Positions 1 to 9,583 of a stretch of 64,000 bases of DNA are shown piece by piece. Position numbers and translations under genes: made by a program. The stretch covers positions 54,590-118,589 of the forward strand of contig NZ_KQ969039.1 in assembly GCF_001578705.1 (NCBI RefSeq), read 5' to 3'. The stretch is from Streptococcus oralis (GTDB lineage: Bacteria; Bacillota; Bacilli; Lactobacillales; Streptococcaceae). The notes under the pieces are model-generated. The model was not told where the DNA came from and did not search any database. It saw only the letters and a list, made by a program, of their open reading frames with translations. Every line of letters begins with the position of its first letter. Positions within the stretch are counted from its first letter, which is position 1.

Positions 1-25
1 ATCTAACTTTTTGGGGTCAGTACAC
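1..25. mobile_element. possible end of an IS3-family insertion sequence
   Basis: Read on the minus strand these bases give TGTACTGACCCC followed by AAAAAGTTAGA, which resembles the terminal repeat of IS150-subgroup IS3 elements common in streptococci. The rest of the element, if present, lies left of the window. Only one end is visible, so it may be a remnant. Based on recall of IS ends, without a database check. Confidence 0.35.
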
Positions 26-44
26 AGAGCTGGTTTTTGCATGT

Positions 45-986
45 CTAATTGTCCGTTTCTACGAATCGTCCTAGGATGTGGACATTTTCAGATACAGAGA
101 CAAAGGCTGTCGGATCAACCTGTTTCATGATGTGTTTAAAATCATTAAACTCTGCTCGTGTGATAACAGTAATCAAGACTGCTTTTCTCTCATGATTATA
201 GGTTCCTTCTGCATCGTGGATCATGGTTGCTCCGCGGTGCAATTTTTTATGGATTTTTTCAATTACCTTGTCTGGATGATTGGTCACAATCATAGCCTGC
301 ATGCGTTTTTGCTTGGTAAAGACCGCATCTGTCACACGACTGGATACAAAAATAGTAATCATGGAGTAGAGGGCGTATTTCCAACCAAAGGTCAAACCTG
401 CTATCAGCATGATGGTTCCATTTACCAGGAAAGAAATACTACCGACATTCTTCCCCGTTTTCTTGCGAATGGTCAGACTGACGATATCTGTACCTCCGCT
501 AGAAATATTGTTACGGAGCGCAAAACCAATCCCCAAGCCCATGACAACACCCCCAAAGAGAGCATTGATAATGGGATCCTCTGTCAGCGTCACAACGGGC
601 ACAAACTGGATAAAGAGGGAACTCATGGATACCGTGATAAAGGTAAAGACCGTAAACTTATGTCCAATCTGATACCAAGCCAAAATCATCAACGGAAAAT
701 TGATGGCATAAAAGGTCAGCGATATCGGAATGTAAAAACCAAACCAGTGATGACTCAAGGCAGAGATAATCTGTGCCAGACCCGTCGCACCACTCGAATA
801 AACGTGTCCTGGTTGAAAAAAGAAATTGACCGCTACTGCTGACAAAAAGCCATAAACCAGAGAAGCCGAGATTTTCTCATCATATTTTTCCCGAGAGATA
901 CTTTGTAAAACTCGTAAGATTTTTATCTGATAAGCAAAGCGGCGCAGATAATAGCGCCACCGCTTAGTTCGTTTCGCTTGTTTCAT
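45..986 (-). CDS. YitT family membrane protein (DUF161/DUF2179)
   Basis: A 313-aa integral membrane protein. The N-terminal two thirds contain about five hydrophobic segments with the family's small-residue patterns ([22 protein letters not shown], then [24 protein letters not shown]). The last roughly 90 residues are a soluble DUF2179 domain (ending in [11 protein letters not shown]). The transport function of YitT proteins is not settled. The ATG lies inside the end of aspS (23-bp overlap) and lacks a strong Shine-Dalgarno sequence, which suggests translation coupled to aspS. Length is normal for the family and no damage is seen. Confidence 0.88.
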   Translation of the reverse strand: MKQAKRTKRWRYYLRRFAYQIKILRVLQSISREKYDEKISASLVYGFLSAVAVNFFFQPGHVYSSGATGLAQIISALSHHWFGFYIPISLTFYAINFPLMILAWYQIGHKFTVFTFITVSMSSLFIQFVPVVTLTEDPIINALFGGVVMGLGIGFALRNNISSGGTDIVSLTIRKKTGKNVGSISFLVNGTIMLIAGLTFGWKYALYSMITIFVSSRVTDAVFTKQKRMQAMIVTNHPDKVIEKIHKKLHRGATMIHDAEGTYNHERKAVLITVITRAEFNDFKHIMKQVDPTAFVSVSENVHILGRFVETDN

Positions 987-2727
987 CTTGTTCTACTTGT
1001 AGACTGAGTTCTTCTAGTTGTTTGAGAGCGACTGTTGATGGGGCTTGTGTCATTGGATCCGTCGCCTTGTTGTTCTTAGGAAAAGCAATGACTTCACGGA
1101 TGTTTTCTTCTCCTGCTAAGAGCATGACAAAGCGGTCAAGTCCGATAGCCAAACCTCCGTGTGGTGGGAATCCATAGTCCATGGCTTCCAGAAGGAATCC
1201 AAACTGATCATTAGCTTCCTCAGCTGAGAAACCAAGCGCCTTGAACATGCGTTCTTGAAGGTCTTTTTGGTTGATACGAAGGCTACCACCACCAAGCTCA
1301 TAACCGTTCAAGACGATATCGTAAGCAATGGCACGAACTTTAGCCAAATCACCTTCTAATTCGTGAGCTGTTTCTTCCTGTGGAAGGGTAAATGGATGGT
1401 GGGCGCTCATGTAGCGGCCTTCTTCTTCAGACCATTCAAACATTGGCCAGTCAACTACCCAAAGGAAGTTGAATTTATCGTTATCAATCAAGCCAAGCTC
1501 TTTAGCAATACGTCCACGAAGAGCACCAAGGGTTGCATTAGCCACTTCAAGCGTATCTGCCACAAAGAGAACCAAGTCCTTGTCTTCAAGAGCAAGCGCT
1601 GCTGTCAATTCTGCTTGGATACCAGTCAAGAACTTGGCAACTGGTCCGTTTAATTCTCCATCCACAACCTTGACCCAAGTAAGACCTTTGGCCCCGTACT
1701 GCTTGGCTACTTCGGTCATCTTGTCGATGTCTTTACGTGAGTAGTTATCCGCAGCGCCTTTGACCACAATGGCTTTAACGGCAGCTGCTTCTGAGAAGAC
1801 TTTGAAATCAACACCCTTGACAACTTCTGTCAAGTCCTGAAGCAACATGTCAAAACGGGTATCAGGTTTGTCAGAACCATAAAGAGCCATCGCATCATCG
1901 TACTTCATACGAGGAAATGGAAGCGTTACTTCGATGCCTTTGGTTTCTTTCATCACGCGCGCAATCAATCCTTCTGTGATATCTTGGATCTCTTGCTCCG
2001 TAAGGAAAGACGTTTCCAAGTCGACCTGGGTGAACTCAGGCTGACGATCCCCACGCAAGTCCTCGTCACGGAAGCATTTAACGATTTGGTAATAGCGGTC
2101 AAATCCAGCATTCATCAAGAGCTGTTTCGTGATTTGTGGACTTTGAGGAAGCGCGTAGAAATGCCCTTTATTGACACGAGATGGTACCAAATAGTCACGC
2201 GCCCCTTCTGGCGTTGACTTAGAAAGGAATGGCGTCTCCACATCGATAAATTCCAACTCATCCAAGTAGTTGCGGATAGAGTGGGTCACCTTAGCACGAA
2301 GCTTAAGGTTTTCTAGCATTTCTGGACGACGAAGGTCAAGGTAACGGTAACGCAAACGTGTATCGTCATTGGCCTCAATCCCATCTTTAATCTCAAAAGG
2401 TGTTGTTTTAGCTGTATTAAGCACCGTCAAAGCTGTCACGTTCAACTCAACCGCACCAGTCGGCAACTTATCATTGGCTTGTTCACGCGCAACGACTTGT
2501 CCAGTCACCTCGATGACAAATTCGCTACGAAGGCTTTCAGCTGTTACCATGACTTCTGCAGATACTTTTTCAGGGTTGATAACCAACTGCATGATCCCTT
2601 CACGGTCACGAAGGTCGATGAAGATCAAACCACCAAGGTCACGACGACGGCCAACCCATCCTTTCAAGGTCATTTCTTGTCCGATGTGTTCCTCACGAAC
2701 ACGACCAGCATACATACTACGTTTCAT
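964..2727 (-). CDS. aspS: aspartate--tRNA ligase
   Basis: A 587-aa class IIb aminoacyl-tRNA synthetase that charges tRNA(Asp) in the cytoplasm. An N-terminal OB-fold anticodon-binding domain (about residues 10-110, with [11 protein letters not shown]) is followed by the catalytic core: motif 2 near residue 217 ([16 protein letters not shown]) and motif 3 near residue 524 ([15 protein letters not shown]). The bacterial GAD insertion lies between them. Length is typical of bacterial AspRS. The ATG is preceded by GAGGAG (AAAGAGGAGAGAAAAC). A TAAAAT -10-like box lies near 2755. The 3' end overlaps the YitT gene, so the two are probably cotranscribed. Confidence 0.97.
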   Translation of the reverse strand: MKRSMYAGRVREEHIGQEMTLKGWVGRRRDLGGLIFIDLRDREGIMQLVINPEKVSAEVMVTAESLRSEFVIEVTGQVVAREQANDKLPTGAVELNVTALTVLNTAKTTPFEIKDGIEANDDTRLRYRYLDLRRPEMLENLKLRAKVTHSIRNYLDELEFIDVETPFLSKSTPEGARDYLVPSRVNKGHFYALPQSPQITKQLLMNAGFDRYYQIVKCFRDEDLRGDRQPEFTQVDLETSFLTEQEIQDITEGLIARVMKETKGIEVTLPFPRMKYDDAMALYGSDKPDTRFDMLLQDLTEVVKGVDFKVFSEAAAVKAIVVKGAADNYSRKDIDKMTEVAKQYGAKGLTWVKVVDGELNGPVAKFLTGIQAELTAALALEDKDLVLFVADTLEVANATLGALRGRIAKELGLIDNDKFNFLWVVDWPMFEWSEEEGRYMSAHHPFTLPQEETAHELEGDLAKVRAIAYDIVLNGYELGGGSLRINQKDLQERMFKALGFSAEEANDQFGFLLEAMDYGFPPHGGLAIGLDRFVMLLAGEENIREVIAFPKNNKATDPMTQAPSTVALKQLEELSLQVEQDETSETN

Positions 2728-2833
2728 GTTTTCTCTCCTCTTTTATTCTGTTACTATTTTACCATAAAAGCGCAGGCTCTTCATGAAAATCAGCAGAAAA
2801 GTTTGATTGTCCTTAGAAATCAAAACGAACAGA

Positions 2834-2864
2834 CAAAAAATCCGATGAAAACGTCATCGGATTC
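2834..2864 (-). terminator. Rho-independent terminator of the small membrane protein/CPBP operon
   Basis: A 9-bp stem (ATCCGATGA at 2840-2848 with TCATCGGAT at 2854-2862) is followed on the minus strand by a run of T. It sits just after the stop of the 72-aa gene and separates that operon from aspS. Confidence 0.8.
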
Positions 2865-2878
2865 TCTGATTATGATTC

Positions 2879-3097
2879 TTAACCTTTTTTACGCTTTTCA
2901 GCAATCTCAGCTGCCTTTTTAGGTAGAACAATCTCCGTCGCATAAGCTGTCGCAAAACGTAAGATTCCTGCAATAGGCGCAAAGACAACTGCTAGATAGT
3001 TGTAAAAGAAGTCGCCTTTAAAGGCATAGGCAAGTGCCCCGATGATAAAGAAGAGAACGACCGCCTGTATCACTGCTAATAAAATTACTCGTTTCAT
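2879..3097 (-). CDS. small membrane protein of unknown function
   Basis: A 72-aa protein with two predicted transmembrane segments (about residues 5-25 and 30-50) and a charged tail ending KKAAEIAEKRKKG. I do not recognise a named family. It is the last gene of the minus-strand run starting at 5230, lies 17 bp after the CPBP protease gene, and has a good Shine-Dalgarno (GGAGGTCAC before ATG). The position suggests an accessory role with the protease, but nothing in the sequence shows what it does. Confidence 0.75.
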   Translation of the reverse strand: MKRVILLAVIQAVVLFFIIGALAYAFKGDFFYNYLAVVFAPIAGILRFATAYATEIVLPKKAAEIAEKRKKG

Positions 3098-3114
3098 GTG
3101 ACCTCCTGACTCTA

Positions 3115-3756
3115 TTATAGCATGAGTATCATCAAAAAGCCGATTAAATTATTCAAAGCGTGTAAAGAAATGCTATAAAGAAGACCTTTTCGGTTCACAT
3201 AAGCCAGTCCCAAACTCAATCCCAGACTGGCATAAACTAAAAACTGTTGCAAAGTTCCTGGAAAATGAATCAAGGCAAAAAGCACACTTGATACGAGGAG
3301 AAACAGAGCTGTCTGTTTGCTGTTGTTCTGTTTAGGAAAGAGATAGCGCGCTAACATCCCTCTAAAAATGAGTTCTTCTGTCAGAGGAGCAAAGACCACC
3401 ACCATAAAGAAACCAAAGACAGGCTGAGCCAATGTCAATTGTGATACAGTCTGTTGATTAGCCGACGGATCATCTGGCAAAAAGAACTGGGCTGTAATCG
3501 CCACTAGCAAAACCAGAGTAGGCAACCAGATATAACGATTAAAAGCAGTCGTCTGGATGCTAACCTTTTCTGTCTGATACCACTTGTAAACTCCATAAAC
3601 ATAGGCTCCTGACAGGGCGATATAAAGTGGCAAGACTCCATAGATCGAAGCCCCTAGTCCAAGAGCTGACAGTGCCATACTCTGAACTAGACCATAACCA
3701 AAGAAAAAGGATAGAACAGCTAGAAGAAACCAGCCAAGATTTTTAAGTATTTTCAT
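3115..3756 (-). CDS. CPBP family intramembrane glutamic endopeptidase
   Basis: A 213-aa polytopic membrane protein of the CAAX protease / bacteriocin-processing (Abi) family. The signature motifs are in order: EELIFRG near residue 125, the second histidine motif (ALIHFPG) near 163, and a HALNN motif near 200. In this family the paired glutamates and the histidines form the catalytic site in the membrane. Related proteins act in bacteriocin self-immunity or peptide processing; no bacteriocin gene is visible here, so the substrate is unknown. It is cotranscribed with the DUF3169 gene upstream (9-bp gap). Confidence 0.9.
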   Translation of the reverse strand: MKILKNLGWFLLAVLSFFFGYGLVQSMALSALGLGASIYGVLPLYIALSGAYVYGVYKWYQTEKVSIQTTAFNRYIWLPTLVLLVAITAQFFLPDDPSANQQTVSQLTLAQPVFGFFMVVVFAPLTEELIFRGMLARYLFPKQNNSKQTALFLLVSSVLFALIHFPGTLQQFLVYASLGLSLGLAYVNRKGLLYSISLHALNNLIGFLMILML

Positions 3757-3765
3757 AAAGATCTC

Positions 3766-4506
3766 CTATTTGAAATAACGTTTCACCATAGGTAACTGCA
3801 TCACATTGATATAAACATGGATAGCTCCGACAAGAAAGAAGGCTAGTAGCTGAATCTCTCCTGTCAATAAAGAAAAGAGATCAATCAGAAAGTAGAGACC
3901 TGGCAAGACATAGTTATTTAATTGGAATAAAATCCGAAAACTCTGTTCCAAATTAGCCTTGCGCTCCCCTTCATCGTAAGAATTGAAATAGTCTAAGGCG
4001 TCCTTTGGTGTAGAGAAAAATGCCAAATCAAACTGACGAACAATCGCAATGGTCTTATAAAGATATTTTTGAACATTGAAAACCAACACTAATAGCAAAA
4101 AAGAAAGAGATAAGGTTAGAAAGCTTCCATTTAGTATAATCACTTCACTTCCTGCAATGAAGAGAGCCAATAAAATTGCTACGTTTGCAATATTAAAAGC
4201 AATGGTTCCAAACTCGAGATTCCGATACATTTGCACATAATAGGTTTTATTCAGATCATCATCCATTTCCTCTTGATACAAGGAGTGAAATTTTCTGCTT
4301 TTCTTTAAGAAATTGAAAGTCAAAAGAATGCTAATGAAACCTATCAGTAAACAAATAGCTGATATCCATGGCACCAAGACTTTTACATCTAAAATAATTT
4401 CATGGGATTCGGCACGTGCCTTAAACATCCCTACAAACACGCCCAAGAAAGCTCCCAAGACAACAGACATTAAAAATAACAATCCACGTTTCTTTTTCAT
4501 ATTCAT
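3766..4506 (-). CDS. DUF3169 family membrane protein
   Basis: A 246-aa protein with about six hydrophobic segments; the first (GLLFLMSVVLGAFLGVFVGMF) is followed by a segment ending in FLKKSRKFHSLYQEEMDDD, a soluble loop typical of DUF3169 proteins. The molecular function of the family is unknown. Members often sit beside a small Cro/CI-type regulator and a small membrane protein, as here. The start ATG is preceded by GGGGAAT. Unusual features were not seen. Confidence 0.75.
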   Translation of the reverse strand: MNMKKKRGLLFLMSVVLGAFLGVFVGMFKARAESHEIILDVKVLVPWISAICLLIGFISILLTFNFLKKSRKFHSLYQEEMDDDLNKTYYVQMYRNLEFGTIAFNIANVAILLALFIAGSEVIILNGSFLTLSLSFLLLVLVFNVQKYLYKTIAIVRQFDLAFFSTPKDALDYFNSYDEGERKANLEQSFRILFQLNNYVLPGLYFLIDLFSLLTGEIQLLAFFLVGAIHVYINVMQLPMVKRYFK

Positions 4507-4511
4507 TCCCC

Positions 4512-4700
4512 TTATTCACTTGCTAGATTTTTTGATTTCTTTTCAATCCATTCAATTACTGGTATGAGGGCAAAATAGGCCCAAATAAATTGGTCACTTT
4601 GATAGGGATTAAACCAGCCTAAGTCTATTCCAATCAATAGAAACACGCTGACTACTAGAGCTATGGCAACTACATAATAGATCACTTTATACTTGTTCAT
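4512..4700 (-). CDS. small two-TM membrane protein
   Basis: A 62-aa protein with two hydrophobic segments (YVVAIALVVSVFLLIGIDLGW and FIWAYFALIPVIEWI) and a charged C-terminus. Its start overlaps the end of the regulator gene by 4 bp (ATGA-type), so the two are translationally coupled. This regulator plus small membrane protein pairing is common in Firmicutes; the job of the membrane partner is unknown. Confidence 0.78.
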   Translation of the reverse strand: MNKYKVIYYVVAIALVVSVFLLIGIDLGWFNPYQSDQFIWAYFALIPVIEWIEKKSKNLASE

Positions 4701-4906
4701 TCCTCATCCTCCTCTATACGAAATACCGACTCGACTGGTTCATTGAATATCTGTGAAATCTTCAGAGCTATTACTACTGACGGGGTGTACTCATCCCGTT
4801 CTAGCAAACTGATGGTTTGTCTGGACACGCCAGCTAGCTTGGCCAGTTCCGTTTGATTCAAACCATCGCGAGCCCGAAGCTCTTTTAGACGGTTTTTTAG
4901 TTGCAT
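4697..4906 (-). CDS. Cro/CI-type helix-turn-helix transcriptional regulator
   Basis: A compact regulator of 69 aa that is almost entirely one HTH_3 domain: LNQTELAKLAGVSRQTISLLERDEYTPS is the helix-turn-helix, followed by the dimer helices and an acidic tail. I chose the ATG at 4906 (AGGTG spaced 6 nt upstream); a GTG three codons earlier (4915) is also possible because GGAG lies upstream of it. It is the second gene of an operon whose promoter overlaps a perfect 10-bp inverted repeat (5289-5314), so it is likely autoregulatory. Confidence 0.88.
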   Translation of the reverse strand: MQLKNRLKELRARDGLNQTELAKLAGVSRQTISLLERDEYTPSVVIALKISQIFNEPVESVFRIEEDEE

Positions 4907-4915
4907 GCTACACAC

Positions 4916-5230
4916 CTACTCTCCGTCAAATTCAACGGCTTGGATATCCTCAATGCGTTGCAACTTGAATTTTTCTTTCCCCTTTTTATCAACGCTACGT
5001 AGTTTGACCCATTCCTCGTCAACATCCACAACTTCCCAGTTATCTGGTCCAATATACACTCCCGTTATAATTGGTTTCTTTCCAATCATTTCTTGCAATA
5101 ATCTCGACATATCTATATCTCCTTTCTCTTTTCTTTCGATTACCTTTAACCTCTTCTCTAACCGCTTGATTTTTTTAGATTGACTACTATAAATCAAGAC
5201 GAGAAAAGGTAAAAAAATCCATACCCACAT
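4916..5230 (-). CDS. membrane-anchored small protein of unknown function
   Basis: A 104-aa protein: one N-terminal hydrophobic segment (WVWIFLPFLVLIYSS), a basic coiled-coil stretch (KKIKRLEKRLKVIERKEKGD) and a C-terminal soluble part of mainly beta character with WEVVDVDEEWVKLRS. I use the ATG at 5230, preceded by a strong GGAGGGAATCAC ribosome site; a longer reading frame from 5332 would run through the promoter and operator. First gene of the regulator operon; its stop (4916) abuts the regulator's start. Function unknown. Confidence 0.75.
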   Translation of the reverse strand: MWVWIFLPFLVLIYSSQSKKIKRLEKRLKVIERKEKGDIDMSRLLQEMIGKKPIITGVYIGPDNWEVVDVDEEWVKLRSVDKKGKEKFKLQRIEDIQAVEFDGE

Positions 5231-5269
5231 GTGATTCCCTCCTATTTCTTTATTTCTTAACTTACTTAC

Positions 5270-5314
5270 ATTGTAACACATCTTTTTCTTTTTGACAATT
5301 ATATTTGTCAAAAA
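5270..5314 (-). promoter_or_regulatory. sigma-A promoter with overlapping palindromic operator
   Basis: On the minus strand: -35 TTGTCA (5293-5298), 17-bp spacer, -10 TACAAT (5270-5275) with an extended TGT element. A perfect inverted repeat, TTTTTGACAA / TTGTCAAAAA (5289-5298 and 5305-5314), covers the -35 box. It is a good candidate operator for the Cro/CI-type regulator encoded by the second gene. Confidence 0.7.
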
Positions 5315-5382
5315 GCTTATGATTTTTGTCATTTTGCAAAAGAAAAAGGTCAGGAGTAGGTTCCTGACCGGTTTATCTGTTA

Positions 5383-6663
5383 TTAAAACCCTAGTTTTTC
5401 AAAGACTTCTGAGAAGTTTTGGCTGATTGTATCAAGCGTAACTTCCACCTCTTCTCGAGTTTGGTTGTTCTTGACTGTCACTTGTCCGCTTTCGACTTCA
5501 CTCTCTCCTAGGGTGATAAGGGTCTTAGCCGCAAAGACATCGGCTGACTTGAACTGAGCTTTGAGTTTACGGTTGAGGTAATCACGCTCTGCTTTGAAAC
5601 CTTGTTGGCGAAGGGCTTGTACCAACTCTAAAGCTTTGATATTGGCTCCTTCACCCAAGACTGCGATATAGACATCTAGAGCGTTTTCGATAGGGAGGGT
5701 CACCCCTTGCTTTTCAAGGATGAGAAGCAGGCGTTCTACACCAAGTCCAAAACCAAATCCAGCAGTTTCTGGGCCTCCAAAGTAAACAACCAAGCCATCG
5801 TAGCGACCACCCGCACAGACCGTCAAGTCATTGCCCTCAATTTCTGTGATAAATTCAAAAATCGTGTGGTTGTAATAGTCCAAACCACGCACCATATTGG
5901 TATCGATGATGTAGTCTACTCCGAGAGTTTCAAGCATCTGCCGAACAGCATCAAAGTGAGCTTGGCTTTCTTCATCAAGGAAGTCCAAGATAGACGGTGC
6001 ATTCTCTACTGCCACCTTGTCTTCTTTTTCCTTAGAGTCCAAGACACGGAGAGGATTTTCCTCCAAGCGACGTTGGCTATCCTTAGACAAGGTTTCCTTG
6101 AGCGGTGTCAAATAGTCGATCAAGGCTTGGCGATAGGCTACACGGCTCTCAGGATTGCCAAGAGTGTTGAGGTGCAATTTCACACCTTGGATACCGATTT
6201 CTTTCAAGAAATGGGCTGCCATCGCGATAGTTTCTACATCGGTAGCTGGATTGCTAGAACCAAAGCACTCAACACCAATCTGGTGGAACTGGCGCAAACG
6301 CCCTGCTTGCGGACGCTCATAACGAAACATTGGACCCATGTAGTAGAACTTACTTGGCTTTTGCACTTCTGGGGCGAAGAGTTTATTTTCCACATAGGAA
6401 CGGACAACGGGTGCTGTTCCTTCTGGACGGAGAGTGATGTGACGGTCACCCTTGTCATAGAAATCATACATTTCCTTGGTTACGATATCAGTCGTGTCTC
6501 CGACAGAACGGCTGATGACCTCGTAATGCTCAAAAATAGGCGTGCGCACTTCTGCATAGTTATAGCGCTTGAAAATCTCACGCGCAAATCCTTCAACGTA
6601 CTGCCACTTGGCAGACTCAGCGGGTAAAATATCCTGCGTTCCTTTTGGTTTTTGTAATTTCAT
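5383..6663 (-). CDS. hisS: histidine--tRNA ligase
   Basis: A 426-aa class IIa synthetase that charges tRNA(His). It begins [16 protein letters not shown], typical of HisRS. Motif 2 ([16 protein letters not shown]) lies near residues 112-127, the histidine-specific signature [11 protein letters not shown] near 261, and motif 3 ([13 protein letters not shown]) near 305. A C-terminal anticodon-binding domain covers about the last 90 residues. Length is standard. A TAAAAT -10-like box lies about 35 bp upstream of the ATG. Transcribed away from the DUF59 gene. Confidence 0.97.
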   Translation of the reverse strand: MKLQKPKGTQDILPAESAKWQYVEGFAREIFKRYNYAEVRTPIFEHYEVISRSVGDTTDIVTKEMYDFYDKGDRHITLRPEGTAPVVRSYVENKLFAPEVQKPSKFYYMGPMFRYERPQAGRLRQFHQIGVECFGSSNPATDVETIAMAAHFLKEIGIQGVKLHLNTLGNPESRVAYRQALIDYLTPLKETLSKDSQRRLEENPLRVLDSKEKEDKVAVENAPSILDFLDEESQAHFDAVRQMLETLGVDYIIDTNMVRGLDYYNHTIFEFITEIEGNDLTVCAGGRYDGLVVYFGGPETAGFGFGLGVERLLLILEKQGVTLPIENALDVYIAVLGEGANIKALELVQALRQQGFKAERDYLNRKLKAQFKSADVFAAKTLITLGESEVESGQVTVKNNQTREEVEVTLDTISQNFSEVFEKLGF

Positions 6664-6746
6664 AGGGAATCCTCTTTAAACTTAATAGTCTTATTTTACC
6701 ATAAATAGAGGGATTAAAACAGTGAGAGTAGGAATTCTCAAGAGAG

Positions 6747-6761
6747 TCTTTTCAGAAAATT
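6747..6761. promoter_or_regulatory. near-consensus CodY box upstream of the DUF59 gene
   Basis: TCTTTTCAGAAAATT matches the CodY consensus AATTTTCWGAAAATT at 13 of 15 positions. It lies between the divergent hisS and DUF59 genes. CodY is the branched-chain amino acid and GTP sensing repressor of low-GC Gram positives. Confidence 0.45.
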
Positions 6762-6830
6762 CATCAAAAACTTGCCAAATTGTCAGAATTATGAGAAAAT
6801 AGAGGATATTTATCAGGTGGAGGGACTGTT

Positions 6831-7172
6831 ATGAGAGACGATATCAAAATCAATGACCGCGCTTTGGCCTTACAAGACCAAATTATCGAAAAACTAGAGA
6901 AGGTTTTTGATACAGATGTGGAATTGGATGTGTACAATCTGGGCTTGATTTATGAAATTAATCTGGATGAAACAGGTCTCTGCAAGATTGTCATGACCTT
7001 CACCGATACTGCCTGTGATTGCGCCGAAAGCTTGCCTATCGAAATCGTCGCAGGACTGAAACAAATCGAGGGTATCGAAGATGTCAAGGTTGAAGTTACC
7101 TGGTCGCCTGCTTGGAAAATCACACGAATCAGTCGCTACGGCCGTATTGCCCTTGGACTGCCACCTCGTTAA
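6831..7172 (+). CDS. DUF59/MIP18 family iron-sulfur assembly factor
   Basis: A 113-aa cytosolic protein of the metal-sulfur cluster biosynthesis (PaaD/SufT-like) family, thought to help mature Fe-S proteins. Recognisable family features are VYNLGLIYEIN near residue 35, the conserved cysteine region DTACDCAES near residues 60-68, and the late VTWSPAW segment. The ATG follows GGTGGAGGGACTGTT. It lies between hisS and ilvD, and ilvD encodes an Fe-S enzyme; direct cooperation is only an inference. A bidirectional terminator follows. Confidence 0.88.
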   Translation: MRDDIKINDRALALQDQIIEKLEKVFDTDVELDVYNLGLIYEINLDETGLCKIVMTFTDTACDCAESLPIEIVAGLKQIEGIEDVKVEVTWSPAWKITRISRYGRIALGLPPR

Positions 7173-7199
7173 GCAGGCAAATCACTTTTGAAGATAAAA

Positions 7200-7229
7200 A
7201 GAAGCAAGCCGAAGATGGCTTGCTTTTTG
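7200..7229. terminator. bidirectional terminator between the DUF59 gene and ilvD
   Basis: AGCAAGCC (7203-7210) pairs with GGCTTGCT (7217-7224) and is flanked by A-rich and T-rich tracts on both sides, so it can serve the two convergent genes. Confidence 0.85.
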
Positions 7230-7232
7230 AGT

Positions 7233-8936
7233 TTATTTTTTACCTGACTTGTCCATATTCCAGAAGTCTGTCACAGCTCCGCGTGAAGCAGATGATACGA
7301 TATGGGCATATTTACCGAGGACACCACGGCTGTAGAGTGGTGGCAAGGTTGTTTCTGCCTTGCGTTTTTCAAGTTCTTCTTCCGATACGGCCATGGAAAT
7401 TTCTTTAGTATCTTGATCAACTGTAACGATATCGCCTGTACGGAGGTAGGCAATCGGTCCACCATCCTGAGCTTCAGGGGCGATATGTCCAACAACCAGA
7501 CCATAAGTACCACCAGAGAAGCGTCCGTCTGTCAAGAGGGCAACCTTGTCTCCTTGACCTTTACCAACGATCATGGATGAAAGTGAGAGCATCTCAGGCA
7601 TACCAGGACCTCCCTTAGGTCCCACGAAACGAACAACGACAACATCGCCATCAACGATTTCATCTGTCAAGACAGCCTTGATAGCATCTTCTTCTGAGTC
7701 AAAGACCTTAGCCGGTCCAACGTGACGACGAACTTTAACACCTGATACCTTGGCAACTGCTCCATCAGGGGCAAGATTCCCGTTCAAGATAATCAATGGA
7801 CCATCTGCACGTTTTGGATTTTCCAGTGGCATGATAACTTTTTGACCTGGTGTGAGGTCTGCAAAATCAGCCAAGTTTTCAGCAACGGTCTTACCAGTAC
7901 ATGTGATACGGTCTCCGTGAAGGAAGCCATTCGCTAAGAGATATTTCATAACCGCAGGGACACCACCGACTTCGTAGAGGTCTTGGAAGACATACTGACC
8001 AGATGGTTTCAAATCAGCCAAGTGAGGCACACGCTCTTGGATCGTATTGAAGTCCTCAAGTGACAAGTCAACATTAGCCGCATGGGCAATGGCAAGCAAG
8101 TGAAGAGTGGCATTGGTTGACCCACCGAGAGCCATGGTTACAGTGATGGCATCTTCAAAAGCTTCACGAGTCAAGATATCTGATGGTTTGAGACCAAGTT
8201 CCAGCATCTTAACAACAGCACGTCCTGCTGCTTCGATATCTTCTTTCTTGTCAGCTGATTCAGCTGGGTGAGATGAAGATCCTGGCAAACTCATACCGAG
8301 AACTTCGATAGCAGTCGCCATGGTATTAGCTGTATACATACCACCACAGCCACCAGGGCCAGGGCAAGCATTACATTCGAGACGCTTCACGTCCTCAGCT
8401 GTCATGTCACCGTGGTTCCATTTTCCGATACCCTCAAAGACAGAAACCAAGTCAATGTCTTTGCCATCAAGATTACCCGGTGCAATAGTCCCACCATAGG
8501 CGAAAATAGCTGGGATATTCATGTTGGCAATGGCAATCATGGAACCAGGCATGTTCTTGTCACAGCCACCGATAGCGACGAAGGCATCAACATTGTGACC
8601 ACCCATAGCTGCCTCGATTGAGTCCGCGATGATATCACGAGATGTTAGGGAGAAACGCATACCAGGCGTTCCCATAGCAATCCCGTCCGCTACCGTGATG
8701 GTTCCAAACTGAACAGGCCAAGCACCTGCCGATTTGACACCTTCTTTGGCCAATTTCCCAAAATCATGCAAATGAATGTTACATGGGGTATTTTCCGCCC
8801 AAGTTGAAATCACTCCTACAATCGGTGTCTCAAAGTCCTTATCTGTCATACCAGTCGCACGAAGCATAGCACGGTTTGGTGATTTTACCATACTGTCATA
8901 AATGCTACTGCGGTGACGTTTATCTAATTCAGTCAT
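7233..8936 (-). CDS. ilvD: dihydroxy-acid dehydratase
   Basis: A 567-aa Fe-S enzyme of isoleucine, valine and pantothenate synthesis; it converts 2,3-dihydroxy-isovalerate (or 3-methylvalerate) to the 2-oxo acid. The cluster ligand motifs are visible: GGCDKNMPG near residue 123 and [18 protein letters not shown] near residue 190. C-terminal [15 protein letters not shown] is the family signature. Full length. An extended -10 (TGCTATAAT, near 8962-8970) and a perfect CodY box (9007-9021) lie upstream, consistent with repression when branched-chain amino acids are plentiful. Confidence 0.97.
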   Translation of the reverse strand: MTELDKRHRSSIYDSMVKSPNRAMLRATGMTDKDFETPIVGVISTWAENTPCNIHLHDFGKLAKEGVKSAGAWPVQFGTITVADGIAMGTPGMRFSLTSRDIIADSIEAAMGGHNVDAFVAIGGCDKNMPGSMIAIANMNIPAIFAYGGTIAPGNLDGKDIDLVSVFEGIGKWNHGDMTAEDVKRLECNACPGPGGCGGMYTANTMATAIEVLGMSLPGSSSHPAESADKKEDIEAAGRAVVKMLELGLKPSDILTREAFEDAITVTMALGGSTNATLHLLAIAHAANVDLSLEDFNTIQERVPHLADLKPSGQYVFQDLYEVGGVPAVMKYLLANGFLHGDRITCTGKTVAENLADFADLTPGQKVIMPLENPKRADGPLIILNGNLAPDGAVAKVSGVKVRRHVGPAKVFDSEEDAIKAVLTDEIVDGDVVVVRFVGPKGGPGMPEMLSLSSMIVGKGQGDKVALLTDGRFSGGTYGLVVGHIAPEAQDGGPIAYLRTGDIVTVDQDTKEISMAVSEEELEKRKAETTLPPLYSRGVLGKYAHIVSSASRGAVTDFWNMDKSGKK

Positions 8937-9006
8937 CTTATCCCTCCCGTTTCAGTTTTTACTATTATAGCACAATTTCCGCATGAAGAACAGAATAAAA
9001 TTCTTG

Positions 9007-9021
9007 AATTTTCAGAAAATT
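9007..9021. promoter_or_regulatory. perfect CodY box upstream of ilvD
   Basis: AATTTTCAGAAAATT matches the CodY consensus AATTTTCWGAAAATT at all 15 positions. It lies about 40 bp upstream of the ilvD -10 box and about 50 bp upstream of the divergent rpmF promoter region. Confidence 0.75.
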
Positions 9022-9067
9022 TCGATTAATAGCCTTCTAATTTTTTCATCTTTTTTTGTCAAGTAAC

Positions 9068-9096
9068 TTTACTTTACAAAAAAAATGTGTTATCCT
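9068..9096 (+). promoter_or_regulatory. candidate rpmF-rpmG promoter
   Basis: TTTACT (9068-9073), 17-bp spacer, TATCCT (9091-9096), followed by a roughly 55-nt leader and a strong AAAGGAG ribosome site before rpmF. Confidence 0.45.
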
Positions 9097-9157
9097 AGTA
9101 TGGTTGATGAAAATCAGTAGATTGAATCGAATTTAAATACCTAAAGGAGAAATCAAA

Positions 9158-9340
9158 ATGGCAGTACCTGCACGTCGCACTTCAAAAGCGAAGAAAAACA
9201 AACGTCGTACACACTACAAAGTAACAGCTCCATCTGTAAACTTTGACGAAACTACTGGAGATTACTCACGTTCTCACCGTGTATCACTTAAAGGATACTA
9301 CAAAGGACGTAAAATCGCTAAAGCTGCATCAGCTGAATAA
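9158..9340 (+). CDS. rpmF: 50S ribosomal protein L32
   Basis: A 60-aa basic protein starting [20 protein letters not shown], the universal L32 signature. It lacks the zinc-binding cysteine pairs found in C+ paralogues, so this is a zinc-independent form. AAAGGAG precedes the ATG. It forms a two-gene operon with rpmG (15-bp gap). Confidence 0.97.
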
Positions 9341-9355
9341 TAGAAGGGAGATACC

Positions 9356-9505
9356 ATGCGCGTAAATATTACACTTGAACACAAAGAATCTGGTGAACGC
9401 TTGTACCTTACTTCTAAAAACAAACGTAACACTCCAGACCGTCTTCAATTGAAGAAATACTCACCAAAACTTCGCAAACACGTTGTGTTTACAGAAGTTA
9501 AGTAA
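9356..9505 (+). CDS. rpmG: 50S ribosomal protein L33
   Basis: A 49-aa protein beginning [20 protein letters not shown] and ending HVVFTEVK. It has no CxxC pairs, so it is a C- (zinc-independent) L33. AGAAGGGAG precedes the ATG. The rpmF-rpmG pairing is usual in streptococci. A strong terminator follows within 15 bp. Confidence 0.96.
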
Positions 9506-9518
9506 GCATACCTAACTC

Positions 9519-9544
9519 AAAACGCCTTACTGGGCGTTTTTTGC
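9519..9544 (+). terminator. rpmF-rpmG terminator
   Basis: AAAACGCC (9519-9526) and GGCGTTTT (9533-9540) form the stem, followed by a T-run. Confidence 0.9.
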
Positions 9545-9583
9545 TTTATTGGCTGGCAGTCTATAGCTTTTGAGGAGAGATTT

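Noticed and set aside
78-842. 254-aa frame on the plus strand
   Set aside because: Fully antisense to the YitT gene, without ribosome site or recognisable domain.
2879-5230. Bacteriocin immunity locus
   Set aside because: CPBP proteases are often found in such loci, but no bacteriocin precursor or exporter gene is visible nearby.
5707-6627. 306-aa frame on the plus strand
   Set aside because: Antisense to hisS, a shadow of its codon use; no start signals and no family.
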